Source: Occallatibacter savannae
GTDB lineage: Bacteria > Acidobacteriota > Terriglobia > Terriglobales > Acidobacteriaceae
Direction of reading: 5' to 3'
Length of the DNA: 64,000 nt
Assembly (NCBI RefSeq): GCF_003131205.1
Contig: NZ_QFFY01000001.1
Location: 1,612,001-1,676,000, forward strand
Part shown: piece after piece, positions 46,701 through 56,053 of the stretch
How the letters are laid out: the number at the start of each line of letters is the position of its first letter
How positions within the stretch are numbered: position 1 is the stretch's first letter
Notes under the pieces: model-generated
Databases searched by the model: none
What the model was told of the DNA's origin: nothing
The model's input: the letters and a program-made list of their open reading frames with translations, nothing else
Translations under genes and position numbers: made by a program

Positions 46701-48842
46701 CACTCGGTCGTGCGTGATGTCTTCAATCCGCCACGTCGAAGCCCCCAGAATGAACGTCTCGTTCGGGTGCGACTCGAACACCATCTCCTCGTCGAGTTCT
46801 CCCACGCGCACCGACTTCCCTTCCGTATGCGCCAGAAAAACCCCGTACAGCCCGCGATCCGGAATCGTCCCCGCATTCAAAATCGCCAGCCGACCCGCCC
46901 CCTCCCGCGCCGTCACCACATTCCGAATCCGATCCCACGTGATCCGCGGCCGAAGCTCCGCAAACTCATCCGACGGATACCGCCCGCTCAGCAGATCCAG
47001 AACCCCGTCAAACGCCGACCGCGTCAGCGCCCCAAACGGAGCCGCCCGGCGCACCAGGTCGTACAGCGCATCCGCATGCACCTCCGGCTTCGGCTCCTGC
47101 TCCGCCGCCTCGTACGCCGAAATCGGCCTGACATCGCTCCCGTCGCCGGACGTCTGGTAATACCGGCGCTGTCCTCCCGCACTCCGACCGTAAGTCCGTT
47201 TCAGCACCTTTGTCTTCTTCGGCGCTCGATACCCCGGCGGATGCGCCACAATCGCCACAATCTGCTGGCACAGCACATCCAGCGGATTCCGCGGAAACCG
47301 CGTCGACTCGATGTGTCCCTCATGCATCGCCCGCGTCACCGCCGCGCACGCCACCAGGTCGGCCCGGTACTTGGGAAACAGAACACCCTCGCTCACCGCA
47401 TCTACCGAGTGCCCCGCCCGCCCGATCCGCTGCATCCCGCTCGCCACCGACGGCGGAGCCTCGATCTGAATCACCAGATCGACCGCCCCCATATCGATTC
47501 CAAGCTCCAGCGTCGACGTCGCGCACAGCGCCTTGATCTGCCCCGCCTTCAGCTGCTCCTCAATCACCGACCGCTGGTACGCCGCGAGCGACCCATGATG
47601 CGCCCGCGCAATCTCTTCCCCTGCCAGCTCATTCAGCGCCCCAGCCAGCCTCTCCGCAACCTGCCGGCTGTTGACGAACAAAATCGTCGAATGCCTCTCC
47701 CGAATAATCTCCAGCAACCGAGGATGGATCGCATTCCAGATCGACACCCGGCGCGGCGTCTGCGATGCCGCCCCAACCGGGATCTCCTCCATCGTCTGCA
47801 GCCGGGCCATATCCTCAACCGGAACTTCAATACGCAGCTTCAACTGCTTGCGTGCAGAGGCATTAACAATCGTCACCGGCCGGTACTTCAGCGGCGCATC
47901 CTGGTCACCGCTCGCCCCTTCCGGCGCTACCGGGTCAAGCGCCAGTTCCCCATTCGCCGCAACTTCTGCGTCGGCATCAACATCACTCTCCCTGCGCACA
48001 GCACCTTCAACCAAACTCGAATCTGTAGTTAAAGTAACGCCTTCAAGAGTTGCGGCTTTCTGCTTGACCAGTAATGGAGTCACGCTCGCGACCTCCACCC
48101 CGCCCAGGAACCGCGCAACCTCCTCCAGTGGCCGCTGCGTTGCCGACAGCCCGATCCGTTGCAATCGCCTTCCGGCAAGCGCTTCGAGCCGCTCCAGCGT
48201 GAGCGCCAGGTGCGCCCCACGCTTGGTCGGCACCAGCGCATGGATCTCGTCGATGATCACCGCGTCCACAGTGCGCAGCGCGTCAGCCGACTGCGAAGTG
48301 AGCAGCAGGTAAAGCGACTCGGGCGTCGTGATCAGAATCTCTGCCGGATCTCGCCTGAACCGGGCCCGCTCCTGCTGCGGCGTATCCCCCGTCCTCACGC
48401 TGATCAACGGATCATGGAAGGCCACACCCTTCCGCCGCGCCATATTCGCAATCCCCGCCAGTGGAGATCGCAGGTTGCGCTCCACGTCCACAGCCAGCGC
48501 CTTCAGCGGCGACACATAGACAATCCGGCATCCCTTGCTCTGCCGTTCTGCACTCGGGGCCGCTTCCGTCCCCTTCTTCCCGGATTTGCGAGCCTTCGTC
48601 TCCGCCGCCGGCAGATCGTGCAGCATCAGCCGGTCGAGACACCACAGGAACGCCGTGAGTGTCTTCCCCGTCCCCGTCGGCGCCAGAATCAGCGCGCTCT
48701 CGCCCCGCGCGATCACCGGCCACCCCTGCCGCTGCGGCGCAGTGGGTTCATCAAACACCGCCTTGAACCACTCCGCTGTCACGGGGTGGAAGCAGGCAAA
48801 CGGGTCAGTCTCGCAGTCCGGCTTTGTAGAAGTAGTCGACAT
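43765..48842 (-). CDS. lhr: Lhr-like ATP-dependent helicase, with one apparent frameshift near the 3' end
   Basis: About 1690 residues when the frameshift is corrected. Helicase motifs: Walker A LAPTGTGKTLTAFL (about 50-63), DEIH in AVIIDEIHALVPTKRG (about 195), ELGIDMGAVDLVIQ and QRIGRAGHSVD (motifs V and VI, about 470-500). The rest is the large C-terminal Lhr region. The uninterrupted frame stops at 43929, with a C-terminus (RNDRRLRRGLRIFWRR) unlike the family; reading one base back at the TTTT run (44038-44041) gives FLPSDEPERSQAAAGLAHF and a sensible ending HPMARFLMDAGF to 43765. A REP-like segment (44512-44572) lies inside the frame. The role is probably nucleic-acid repair. Confidence 0.9.
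44512..44572 (+). repeat. REP-like unit inside the lhr reading frame
   Basis: GGCTCGGCTTCAGCCGTGCC (44512-44531) matches the first REP palindrome with one mismatch, and GGGCTTTAGCCC (44553-44564) is identical to the second, followed by CTGAGG as in the unit at 35.8 kb. Both sit within the lhr frame and encode a low-complexity linker (LKPSSFPSATGTAEAEPLQ). Confidence 0.75.
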
Positions 48843-48993
48843 CCTATGCTTTGACGCTCCTAGAGCATAACGCGCCCATCAGGGAAAGAAAAGGCGAAGA
48901 ACCGGCACCACCGCGCTCCGCACCGCACGCGAGGTCAATACCCGATTCCAAGCTCGGTTGATTCGAGCGGGCCTTTTCATCTGCGGGCAAATC

Positions 48994-49719
48994 TCAGGAG
49001 ATGACTGGATCGGTACCGGACTGGCTGGTGAACTTCAGATTTTGCGAAGCACCGCTGACCGGCGTCGCATTCAGCAGGGCTGCAACGCGGCCAACAACCT
49101 GCCTTTTTGCCTCATCGATCGCCATTGGTTCGACGACTGTAAGTCCGCCTACGAGGCGATTGAGGTCAAAGTAGGCCTGCCGGTTGATGCGGATAAAGTC
49201 GACCGGATACTCGGGCTTCCTGGCGCGAGCTGCATCCGGATCCGCATCGAGGAGGAAGCTGATATCTGGACGAGGAACGAGCGCCATGATGAAACGGACG
49301 TAAGCTCGCACGACCGGGTTCGGCAGATTCATGTTGGCGAGTTCGTCGTAGGTGTAGCGGTCGAAGATGACGAATTCAACATCGCCTCGCATCGCACGGT
49401 GGAACACCTTGCGCGTGGACAGCGCGTCAGCCAAGTACAGGAACATGCGTATGCATGTCATGGGAAATCCACGCACGTTTTTGTCGCGGCGATTGATGGG
49501 CCGCTCCGGGCTTCCGATTCCCTTCTCTCCCTTGAAGACTCGGTGCCCTGTTCCCTCACGGACATTTGTGAGGCGCGCGATGTCATCCCAGAAGCGAAAC
49601 ACACGGTAGCGAATCCCATTCTCTCTGAGAAACGCACACAGGTTGTCGATCTGCGTCGTCTTGCCCGCGCCATCGACACCAGAAAAGCTGACGGTCCTGA
49701 CCTTCAACGAGTTCTGCAT
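48994..49719 (-). CDS. Thymidylate-kinase-like P-loop kinase
   Basis: 241 residues. The P-loop FSGVDGAGKTTQ is at residues 12-23, DRYTYDELANMN follows at about 118 where dTMP kinases have DR(Y/F), and a lid segment is visible around DADPDAARARKPEYP. The C-terminal 30 residues are an extra tail. dTMP kinase paralogues of this kind are often found inside surface-polysaccharide clusters, where their substrate is unknown; the neighbouring flippase and glycosyltransferase fit this. There is no strong ribosome-binding site at ATG 49719. Confidence 0.85.
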   Translation of the reverse strand: MQNSLKVRTVSFSGVDGAGKTTQIDNLCAFLRENGIRYRVFRFWDDIARLTNVREGTGHRVFKGEKGIGSPERPINRRDKNVRGFPMTCIRMFLYLADALSTRKVFHRAMRGDVEFVIFDRYTYDELANMNLPNPVVRAYVRFIMALVPRPDISFLLDADPDAARARKPEYPVDFIRINRQAYFDLNRLVGGLTVVEPMAIDEAKRQVVGRVAALLNATPVSGASQNLKFTSQSGTDPVIS

Positions 49720-49755
49720 AGTATGGTCTGTTCTTTCTTTTCAGCTACGTGAGGC

Positions 49756-50289
49756 TCACGGCTGGCTATGACTGGCCTTCGACATGCCGGCCACTGCACC
49801 GATAGCACCGGCTCCTGCCAGCACCACAGCAAGACTGATGACGATGGCGCGAACACGACGCTGCTTTGCGGGAGCAATCGCAGCGCCCGCGGGACGTGAC
49901 CCTGGAACCCCGGTCGGTTTCTCGTATGGCGCTGCTGCAGTACCAACGGGCTGTTGTCCCTGAGGTGTTACCGGCGGCTGAGCGGGAGCACTTTGGGACG
50001 GCTGCTGCGCCGGCTGTTGCTGCTGACCTGGCTGTTGCGGCGGCGCGGGAGATTGAGGGAGGGGCGCTGAGGGGAGTTCCTCGGGCGGCTGAGAACTGCT
50101 GATCTCGGTGGTTGCCGGCGCATTCGCCTGCGCATTCTGTGCAGGTTCCCGTGCCGCTGCTGCAGCCGTCTGAATAAGCAACATGGCGGCTAGAGCGATC
50201 ACACTCGTGCTCCGTAGCCCAGCAAAGATTTTCGAACTGCTGTTCTGCCGCAAGCTGCTGTCGTTCACCATCACGTTCCTCACTTTCAT
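49756..50289 (-). CDS. Exported Pro/Gln-rich protein with C-terminal membrane segment
   Basis: 177 residues. A hydrophobic N-terminal segment (about 29-46, STSVIALAAMLLIQTAAAAA) resembles a signal peptide; the middle (50-125) is repetitive Pro, Gln and Ala; and a C-terminal hydrophobic helix (about 147-168) follows the basic KQRRVRAIV. It starts with ATG 50289, overlapping the STAS gene stop by 4 bp, so translation is probably coupled. It is not recognised; the layout suggests a spacer or anchor between membrane and periplasm. Confidence 0.75.
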   Translation of the reverse strand: MKVRNVMVNDSSLRQNSSSKIFAGLRSTSVIALAAMLLIQTAAAAAREPAQNAQANAPATTEISSSQPPEELPSAPLPQSPAPPQQPGQQQQPAQQPSQSAPAQPPVTPQGQQPVGTAAAPYEKPTGVPGSRPAGAAIAPAKQRRVRAIVISLAVVLAGAGAIGAVAGMSKASHSQP

Positions 50290-50684
50290 GCCGCGTTCAT
50301 GCGCGATTTCTGTTCGCCCTGAAGCGGGTTGTCGAACTGGATAAAGTCAAACTGCGGGCGATGGAAGCTCTCGACGGCATCGCCGATGTGTTCGTATTGC
50401 TGGAACAGCGTATCCACTTCGGCCGCCTCGAGCGACGCCTGCGCTTGAGGTGCAACCGCGGCCAAACGGACGTCGCCATTGCGCTTCATCGCTTCCTCGA
50501 GGCAGCAGAGAAGCAGATGGATTGCGGAGGGGTCAAGTTCACGCAGCGCAGAGCAGTCGAGCACTACCGCTGGACGATCGACGCTGATTGCGCTTTCAAG
50601 GTCCCTGTAGACCTGATCACGATGCGCTCCAGAGATGCGCTCGGGCAACTTTCTTACCGCAACAGATCTGACTTTTGTTTTCAT
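50286..50684 (-). CDS. STAS-domain protein (anti-sigma factor antagonist-like)
   Basis: 132 residues. VVLDCSALRELDPSAIHLLLCCLEEAMKRNGDVRLAAV matches the STAS core, in which a Ser/Thr after the central strand is phosphorylated. Here that position is in ELDPSAI, with Ser next to Pro. STAS proteins switch sigma factors or other targets through phosphorylation. Coupled to the next gene by a 4-bp overlap. ATG 50684 has AAGGA 7 nt upstream. The SpoIIE-type phosphatase at 26 kb could act on it, but they are far apart. Confidence 0.88.
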   Translation of the reverse strand: MKTKVRSVAVRKLPERISGAHRDQVYRDLESAISVDRPAVVLDCSALRELDPSAIHLLLCCLEEAMKRNGDVRLAAVAPQAQASLEAAEVDTLFQQYEHIGDAVESFHRPQFDFIQFDNPLQGEQKSRMNAA

Positions 50685-50757
50685 CCCCGATTCCTTTTAG
50701 TACTGATTTAGAGAGCAAATTAGAAGCGTTGGCAACATGTTGATCCCTAGTTGGCGA

Positions 50758-52716
50758 TCAGAGCATCCGGGCGAGTTCCGCTGCCGGATTTCGAGATGAG
50801 TGGGTGAGCACGTTCCTCGCGTACCGGAAGAGGGTGAGGAGGTTCGTGCGGTACCAGCAGCACTCGGTCATGCGAGGAGACAGTCCGCAAATGAAGCGCA
50901 ATCTGGAGACGGCTTGCGGCGAGTGCATCAACGCACCCATCAGGCGATGATTGCCATCGATGACCGTGAATGGTTCAGCCTCGCTGGTGCCAATGAGAAT
51001 TACAGCATTCAGCCCGTGGTCTTCTGCGTCGAATCGGCGACTGATGGCGTGTATCTTCTTCACAAAAGCGGAGTCAAGCTGATCCTCGCGCTTGCGCATA
51101 CCATCAGCGATTTGCACGCAGGAGAAACGTCCGCTCGCGATCTTTCGCCATTGCGCACGGGGAAACATGCGCACATTGGACAGGTCATCCTTTGTGATTT
51201 CCACCTCGTACCATTCCGTATCGGGCGGGATTTCGCGCCAAAGGTAGGAGTGGCGGATGTAGAAAAGGGCTCTCCGCTTTGCATTCTCTTCGGGGTCGCC
51301 GAAGTTGGGATTGGTTACGATCCCGCTCAGCGTCTTGTGGTAGTCGCGGAAGGCGGGAACATGAAAATCGCTTTTCAGAAACTCTGCGATCGCGGCGTCC
51401 TCAGAAATTCGGCGGATAAGCCGCGCTGGACGACCTGAGCCGGGTTCGAGAATGTCCTTCGGATCTGTAAGCGAATTGATGAGGAACGGCACAGCAACGA
51501 AGACGAACAGCGCCACCATCAAGAAGAGCTGAACGAGAACCACTTCGCGCAGTGAGGAGTGGAACATGCAGAATGCTCCCAGCAGTACGAAGCTGAAAGC
51601 AAGCTGCACCCAACTGGTGTTCGCGATCTTGTACGACATCTCGAAGGTGATGATGACGCCTGCCAAGGAGTAAATGACCGTGGCCAGGGCATAGAGCGCC
51701 AGGAGGTAGGGCAAGTTGTACTTGCCGGCGATGGAGAAATCCGGTCCGAAGAGGTGCGTCCACAACTCGGCGGGGGCGATGCAGAGCGCGACCGAGATTG
51801 CTGCTCCTACTCCGACCACCAGAGCCAGAGCCGTGGCGATGACACGCAGATCTCTTCGCTCTTCATTGCTGGTGCCGGCGACCAGAGGAAAGGTGGAGTT
51901 TACGACCGCCTGGGAGAAGGAGAAGATGACGCGGCCGACCATGGCCACGGCGGCATAGTACCCGGCTTCGCGAGCAAGGAAGAAGTGATTCACCAGCACG
52001 ATGCCGCCGTTGTTGATGATCATCTGTCCGGCGAAGAATACAGCGGCCTGGAAGGTCTCGTGGCTCGCATGCGAGTACCGGATCGGTAGCTCTGCCTTGC
52101 CTGTCAGCTTCACGGGAATCGTGAAGTACGCGATTGCGATTGCAGCGGAGTTCGCCGCGATCACTCCAAAAAGGCCCCAGCCGATATAGATCAGCGCGAG
52201 CGAGCCGATGAGGCGAACTGCCTGCTCGGTGACGAGGTTTGCGGCGAGGTTGCGGAAGCCGCAGGTGCCCTGGATATAGCCGCGCCGCGCTCCGAGCGGA
52301 ACGTAGAAGGCTGCGCCGATTGCGATGATGCTGACGAGGCTGGCTGCCGGAAGATTGAGGTAGTCGGAGATTCCCTTCTGAAAGAGGACAAGGCCCAGGG
52401 CTACGACAATACCGCAGAACCATGATGCGCGATGGAACAGGCGGTAGACTGCCGACTTCGCGTCAGAGTCCGGCTGCTGAGCGACAATCTTTGTGGCAAT
52501 AAGCTGGAAAGCCAGTGTGACAGCGGACAACAGGACAAGGATCGTGTAGATCACCGTGGCATGGCCGAAACCTTTCGGTCCCAGATAACGGGCCACAGCG
52601 ATGTTGTAGGCAAGATTGATAGCAGTATTCAGACCTGAGCCTGAAAGGAGGACAATACTGCCTGAGATGATCCGTGCCTGCAAAGTCTTTCTACTTGGCA
52701 CTACGGAAGTGGCCAC
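50758..52716 (-). CDS. Polysaccharide flippase (Wzx/MATE-like) fused to a ParB-like C-terminal domain
   Basis: 652 residues. Residues 1-430 have 12-14 membrane segments and the flippase start SGSIVLLSGSGLNTAINLAYN, followed by ARYLGPKGFG, as in Wzx-type polysaccharide biosynthesis proteins that flip undecaprenyl-linked glycans. Residues about 430-652 are soluble: VEITKDDLSNVRMFPRAQWRKI and FTVIDGNHRLMGALMHSPQ match a ParB/sulfiredoxin-like domain around its DGxHR motif. It starts with GTG 52716, with GGAG 5 nt upstream. The fusion is unusual; a frameshift or assembly join would be visible as a frame break and none is seen. Confidence 0.85.
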   Translation of the reverse strand: MATSVVPSRKTLQARIISGSIVLLSGSGLNTAINLAYNIAVARYLGPKGFGHATVIYTILVLLSAVTLAFQLIATKIVAQQPDSDAKSAVYRLFHRASWFCGIVVALGLVLFQKGISDYLNLPAASLVSIIAIGAAFYVPLGARRGYIQGTCGFRNLAANLVTEQAVRLIGSLALIYIGWGLFGVIAANSAAIAIAYFTIPVKLTGKAELPIRYSHASHETFQAAVFFAGQMIINNGGIVLVNHFFLAREAGYYAAVAMVGRVIFSFSQAVVNSTFPLVAGTSNEERRDLRVIATALALVVGVGAAISVALCIAPAELWTHLFGPDFSIAGKYNLPYLLALYALATVIYSLAGVIITFEMSYKIANTSWVQLAFSFVLLGAFCMFHSSLREVVLVQLFLMVALFVFVAVPFLINSLTDPKDILEPGSGRPARLIRRISEDAAIAEFLKSDFHVPAFRDYHKTLSGIVTNPNFGDPEENAKRRALFYIRHSYLWREIPPDTEWYEVEITKDDLSNVRMFPRAQWRKIASGRFSCVQIADGMRKREDQLDSAFVKKIHAISRRFDAEDHGLNAVILIGTSEAEPFTVIDGNHRLMGALMHSPQAVSRLRFICGLSPRMTECCWYRTNLLTLFRYARNVLTHSSRNPAAELARML

Positions 52717-52904
52717 CGAAACTCCAGAATTCTATGGGTATGGAGCCGTCTCGGTCTCCATTGATGGTGGGATAAACTCTTGAGACGGCCTCTATTAATC
52801 GGATGCTACAAACACGGTGTTGGCTGCTCGCTGATGACTTGAAGTGCACACCCAGGGAGCGCGACAACCGAGCGGCGCCGAAAAGCTTCTAAATTCAATA
52901 TCTG

Positions 52905-53912
52905 ATGCTGAACCGTTTAAGTGCACTTCTCCTTCTTCTCACCTTTCCGCACGGGTGTCTGAGCTCGGCCGCGGACGCGCCTGTGCGCCTGAAGTACCGG
53001 GCAACGGGCAATTCGCCGCAAGTTCTTGCCGTTTACGAGGCGTGGTTCGGCCACCCGAGGCACATCTCTGTCGGCTATTCGTCGCAGGATCCGGACGTGA
53101 TCGATCGACAGATCAAGTCGGCGAAAGCCATGGGAATCACGGGCTTCGTCGTCGATTGGTACGGCGACCGAGAGCCGTTCATCAATCGGGCGTACTCCGA
53201 GATGCAGAAGGCGGCGGCGGACAATCACTTCCAAGTGGCGATGATGTATGACGAGACGAACCACGAGGACGATGCGACCGATGTGGCAATCGCGGACTTC
53301 ACGATGTTTCACGACACGTACCTGACGACAAAGTCGGAGGGGTACTCGTCGTACCTGATGTACCAGGGACATCCGGTGATCTTCATCTTTCCCAAGGGCG
53401 GCCACACGAATTGGGACAAGGTGCGAGCTGTTGTAAACACGTGGGATCCATCTCCGATCCTGATCCAGGAGAACTTGCCGGGGCAGTACGCGAATGCTTT
53501 CGACGGCTTCTACGCGTGGGTGAATCCCGGCGACAAGGGCTGGGCTCCGGACGGCAGCGACTGGGGCGAGCAGTATCTGAGCCACTTCTACGAGACGATG
53601 AAGACGAAGTATCCGGACAAGATCATCGTGGGTGGCGCGTGGTCGACGTTCGACGACAGCAAGGCGTCGTGGGGCTTGAACCGGCACATTGCGGCGCGCT
53701 GCGGGCAGACGTATCAGGATACGTTCAACTACTGGCGGAAGGAGTTTCCGCCGGACCAAGTGCCGCCCTTCATTCTGCTGGACACGTGGAATGACTATGA
53801 GGAAGGCACGGCAATGGAACGCGGCATCGACACCTGCGGCAAAGGGAATGGGGTGAAGCCTGTATCAACAGCAGGTGGCAAGGCGGGGAGCACATCGAGC
53901 GCGGGGCGATGA
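52905..53912 (+). CDS. GH99/GH71-like glycoside hydrolase, exported
   Basis: 335 residues. A signal peptide (MLNRLSALLLLLTFPHGCLS) is followed by a TIM-barrel-like sequence with YEAWFGHPRHISVGYSSQDP, ITGFVVDWYG and the ending LDTWNDYEEGTAMERG, which match the GH99/GH71/WbsX-like superfamily (endo-alpha-mannosidases, mutanases, and uncharacterised polysaccharide-cluster proteins). The last part, after GTAMERG, is divergent and short. It probably trims or cleaves the glycan made by the neighbouring genes. It is divergently transcribed from the flippase gene. Confidence 0.85.
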   Translation: MLNRLSALLLLLTFPHGCLSSAADAPVRLKYRATGNSPQVLAVYEAWFGHPRHISVGYSSQDPDVIDRQIKSAKAMGITGFVVDWYGDREPFINRAYSEMQKAAADNHFQVAMMYDETNHEDDATDVAIADFTMFHDTYLTTKSEGYSSYLMYQGHPVIFIFPKGGHTNWDKVRAVVNTWDPSPILIQENLPGQYANAFDGFYAWVNPGDKGWAPDGSDWGEQYLSHFYETMKTKYPDKIIVGGAWSTFDDSKASWGLNRHIAARCGQTYQDTFNYWRKEFPPDQVPPFILLDTWNDYEEGTAMERGIDTCGKGNGVKPVSTAGGKAGSTSSAGR

Positions 53913-54365
53913 TGCACGGCGCGGCCGGGGCGCAGTTCGAGTTTTGTTGAGCTACGGACCTGCGCCGGGGTCGATGGAGAGATTCGCGTGGAGGGGGACC
54001 CCACCCCCACCCGCGAAATAAAACAATACAGGGTTTCTCTTAAATTCCTGTGAGCTGCAGGGTTAGGGGTAGATCCCGTGTTTACAGATCCGGATCAAAA
54101 TACCGATCAATTCCCTACTCTCTTTCTGACTGCGCAAGTGCGATTCCACGTCGCTGCTGTATCAGCACCAACGTTGATCGGTGCGGCAAATGCATCGCGT
54201 GCGCGGCTTCGTGTGAAGGCGACTGAGAAGCTGTCTGACATTACTTCATTGTCACGCAATGCGCCTTAATAGACTGCAATTTGCTGGTGAGCAGCGAAGT
54301 GGTTGCGAAACAACAGCTTGGCTCTGCGCGCCGGCTGAGGCTCGCTTGACAAAGCATCGCAGAGC
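53913..54365. other. Intergenic region with a C/G-rich block
   Basis: About 450 bp without a supportable gene. The start contains a C/G-rich block around 53992-54014 (GGAGGGGGACCCCACCCCCA). Short ORFs show no domain or start signal. Confidence 0.5.
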
Positions 54366-54400
54366 AAAAAGAAACCCCGCCGCGGTGCGACGGGGTTCTT
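54366..54400 (-). terminator. Intrinsic terminator of the GT2 gene
   Basis: On the minus strand a stem of AACCCCGTCGC / GCGGCGGGGTT with one mismatch is followed by TTTCTTTTTGC. It starts 22 bp after the gene's stop. Confidence 0.85.
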
Positions 54401-54418
54401 TGAAGTCTGTGTTCGGGT

Positions 54419-55444
54419 TCAGGCTGCGTCCTGCTCCTGATAGTTGACGGCCTGAATTGCGGCCAGTCCACCGGCTACACCATAGCTGCCCACCGGAACT
54501 TCGATCGTGCCGGTTTCGGTTTCGATCATCACCTGCGGGCGGTGCACATGGCTGATGAGAGAGAGCGGCCGATTGCGCACCTCATCGTAGATTCTGCCGA
54601 TGTATTCGCCGAGGATGCCGAGCGAGAGCATGACCAAGCCGCCGACGAAGAAGACTGCGCTGGCCAAGCCGAAGGCTGCTGTAGCGACGGTGCTGCTGGG
54701 GATGAACATGCAGAGCGCCATGAGGAAGGCGAAGCAAGTCGTGAACCCGAACAGTCCGAAGCTCAACCTCAGCGGTTTATAGCTGAAGCTGGTGATGGCA
54801 TCCATCGCGTACTTGATGCGGCTGATGAACGAGAGCTTGCCTTCGCCACCGAGCCGGTCCTGGCGATCGTAGTAGACGATCGCGTTCTTGTAGCCCACCC
54901 AGGCGCGGAGCCCGGGAAGATAGCGGTTTTTCTCGCGCATGGCGAGGACGGAATCGAGCGCCTTCCGGTCCATCAAGCTGAAGATTCCAGCGTTGAGGGG
55001 AATCGGATAGTCGGAGAGGGAACCAAGCACGCGGTAGAACAAGGGGAACAGGAATGCAAGGAGCTTCCGGCTCTCCTGGCGAGTGCGGCGGACACCAACG
55101 ACCACCTCTGCGCCTTTGCGCCATGCGTCGATCATGCGCGGGAGAACTTCTGGAGGATCCTGGAAGTCGCCATCCATGAGGATAATGGCGCGTCCGCGCG
55201 CGGTCTGAAGCCCGGCGTTGATCGCCCCCATGTGTCCCCAATTGCGGGATAGCTCGACAACCACTACGTGCGAATCTACAGCTTGCAGGCCCCTAAGGAG
55301 CTCGAGTGACGAATCAGTTGAACCATCGTTGACGTATACGATTTCGTAGTCGTCAACGGCCCCCTTTAAAGCAGATGCCAGGGCCTCGTTCAACTGCTCG
55401 ATCAGCTCTTCCTCGTTATAAATCGGTATGACTATTGAGATCAT
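54419..55444 (-). CDS. GT2-family bactoprenol glycosyltransferase (GtrB/ArnC-like)
   Basis: 341 residues. The GT-A domain has SIVIPIYNEEELIEQL at the start, YVNDGSTDSS, and the catalytic MDGDFQDPPE (DxD-like, about 95-105). Two C-terminal membrane segments (about 235-285) and a GEYIGRIYDEVRNRP ending, a cytoplasmic loop conserved in this family, mark it as a polyprenyl-phosphate sugar transferase that makes undecaprenyl-phosphate-linked sugars. It adds about 50 residues past the usual end (HVHRPQVMIETETGTIEVPV). AGGAG lies 6 nt before ATG 55444. Confidence 0.93.
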   Translation of the reverse strand: MISIVIPIYNEEELIEQLNEALASALKGAVDDYEIVYVNDGSTDSSLELLRGLQAVDSHVVVVELSRNWGHMGAINAGLQTARGRAIILMDGDFQDPPEVLPRMIDAWRKGAEVVVGVRRTRQESRKLLAFLFPLFYRVLGSLSDYPIPLNAGIFSLMDRKALDSVLAMREKNRYLPGLRAWVGYKNAIVYYDRQDRLGGEGKLSFISRIKYAMDAITSFSYKPLRLSFGLFGFTTCFAFLMALCMFIPSSTVATAAFGLASAVFFVGGLVMLSLGILGEYIGRIYDEVRNRPLSLISHVHRPQVMIETETGTIEVPVGSYGVAGGLAAIQAVNYQEQDAA

Positions 55445-55552
55445 CTTCAGCTCCTGTCAGATCGCATTGGGTGGTCTCCTTTCACTTGCAATGACACTAA
55501 AAGGGATTTCTTTACACCCGGCCCAATTGTTTAGATGCAGTTAATTCAGAAT

Positions 55553-56053
55553 TCATTGCGCTTCAGACTGGAAAATGCGCACCCGCCAACGAACTTCAGA
55601 GGGCGTGAGGACGACGATGTACCTGGTCGTTACCTGCTGCGTTCCCAGTGACTTGCCATCCTTGGTCAGCTGAACGTCATACTGAACGTTGTCGGCCAGC
55701 TGAATCGAGAGTCCCTCCGGCGAATAGAACAGAATCTGCACGTCGTGAGAGCGGTCGTGATATGTGGAATGCACTCCAGCGGCGTTCTGTTGCTTGATGG
55801 TGGCCGTGAGCTTGTCTTTAGCAGCGCCGACGAAATCGCGGTCGAGGAGATCGGGGCGGTTCTGATCAAGGGCCTTGCTCATGCTCTTCCAGGAGTCGAG
55901 ATAATCCTGGACGACAGCTTTCGCGGTCTGGTCCTGCAATTCGCGGGGACCCTGGAGGTGAGGCTGCTGTACGTGCACGGTGGGCTCGTCAGCCGCAAAG
56001 GCTGAACATGCGGCAGCGAACGCACTTGCGAGGATGAGGCGCCGCATCATCAT
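55553..56053 (-). CDS. Exported hypothetical protein, last gene of a coupled four-gene set
   Basis: 166 residues from ATG 56053, overlapping the previous stop by 4 bp. A signal peptide (MMMRRLILASAFAAACSAFA) is followed by about 145 residues with an alpha+beta pattern reminiscent of small NTF2/IMS-like folds (AVVQDYLDSWKSMSKAL at the start; TTRYIVVLTPSEVRWRVRIFQSE at the end). I do not recognise a family with confidence. AAGG lies 8 nt upstream of the ATG. A GTG three codons earlier is possible. Confidence 0.8.
   Translation of the reverse strand: MMMRRLILASAFAAACSAFAADEPTVHVQQPHLQGPRELQDQTAKAVVQDYLDSWKSMSKALDQNRPDLLDRDFVGAAKDKLTATIKQQNAAGVHSTYHDRSHDVQILFYSPEGLSIQLADNVQYDVQLTKDGKSLGTQQVTTRYIVVLTPSEVRWRVRIFQSEAQ

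Noticed and set aside
46377..48032. 551-codon plus-strand ORF rich in Arg and Pro
   Set aside because: Antisense to lhr and without any recognisable motif.
53913..54418. Short ORFs of 60-76 codons after the GH99-like gene
   Set aside because: No domain, signal peptide or start signal.
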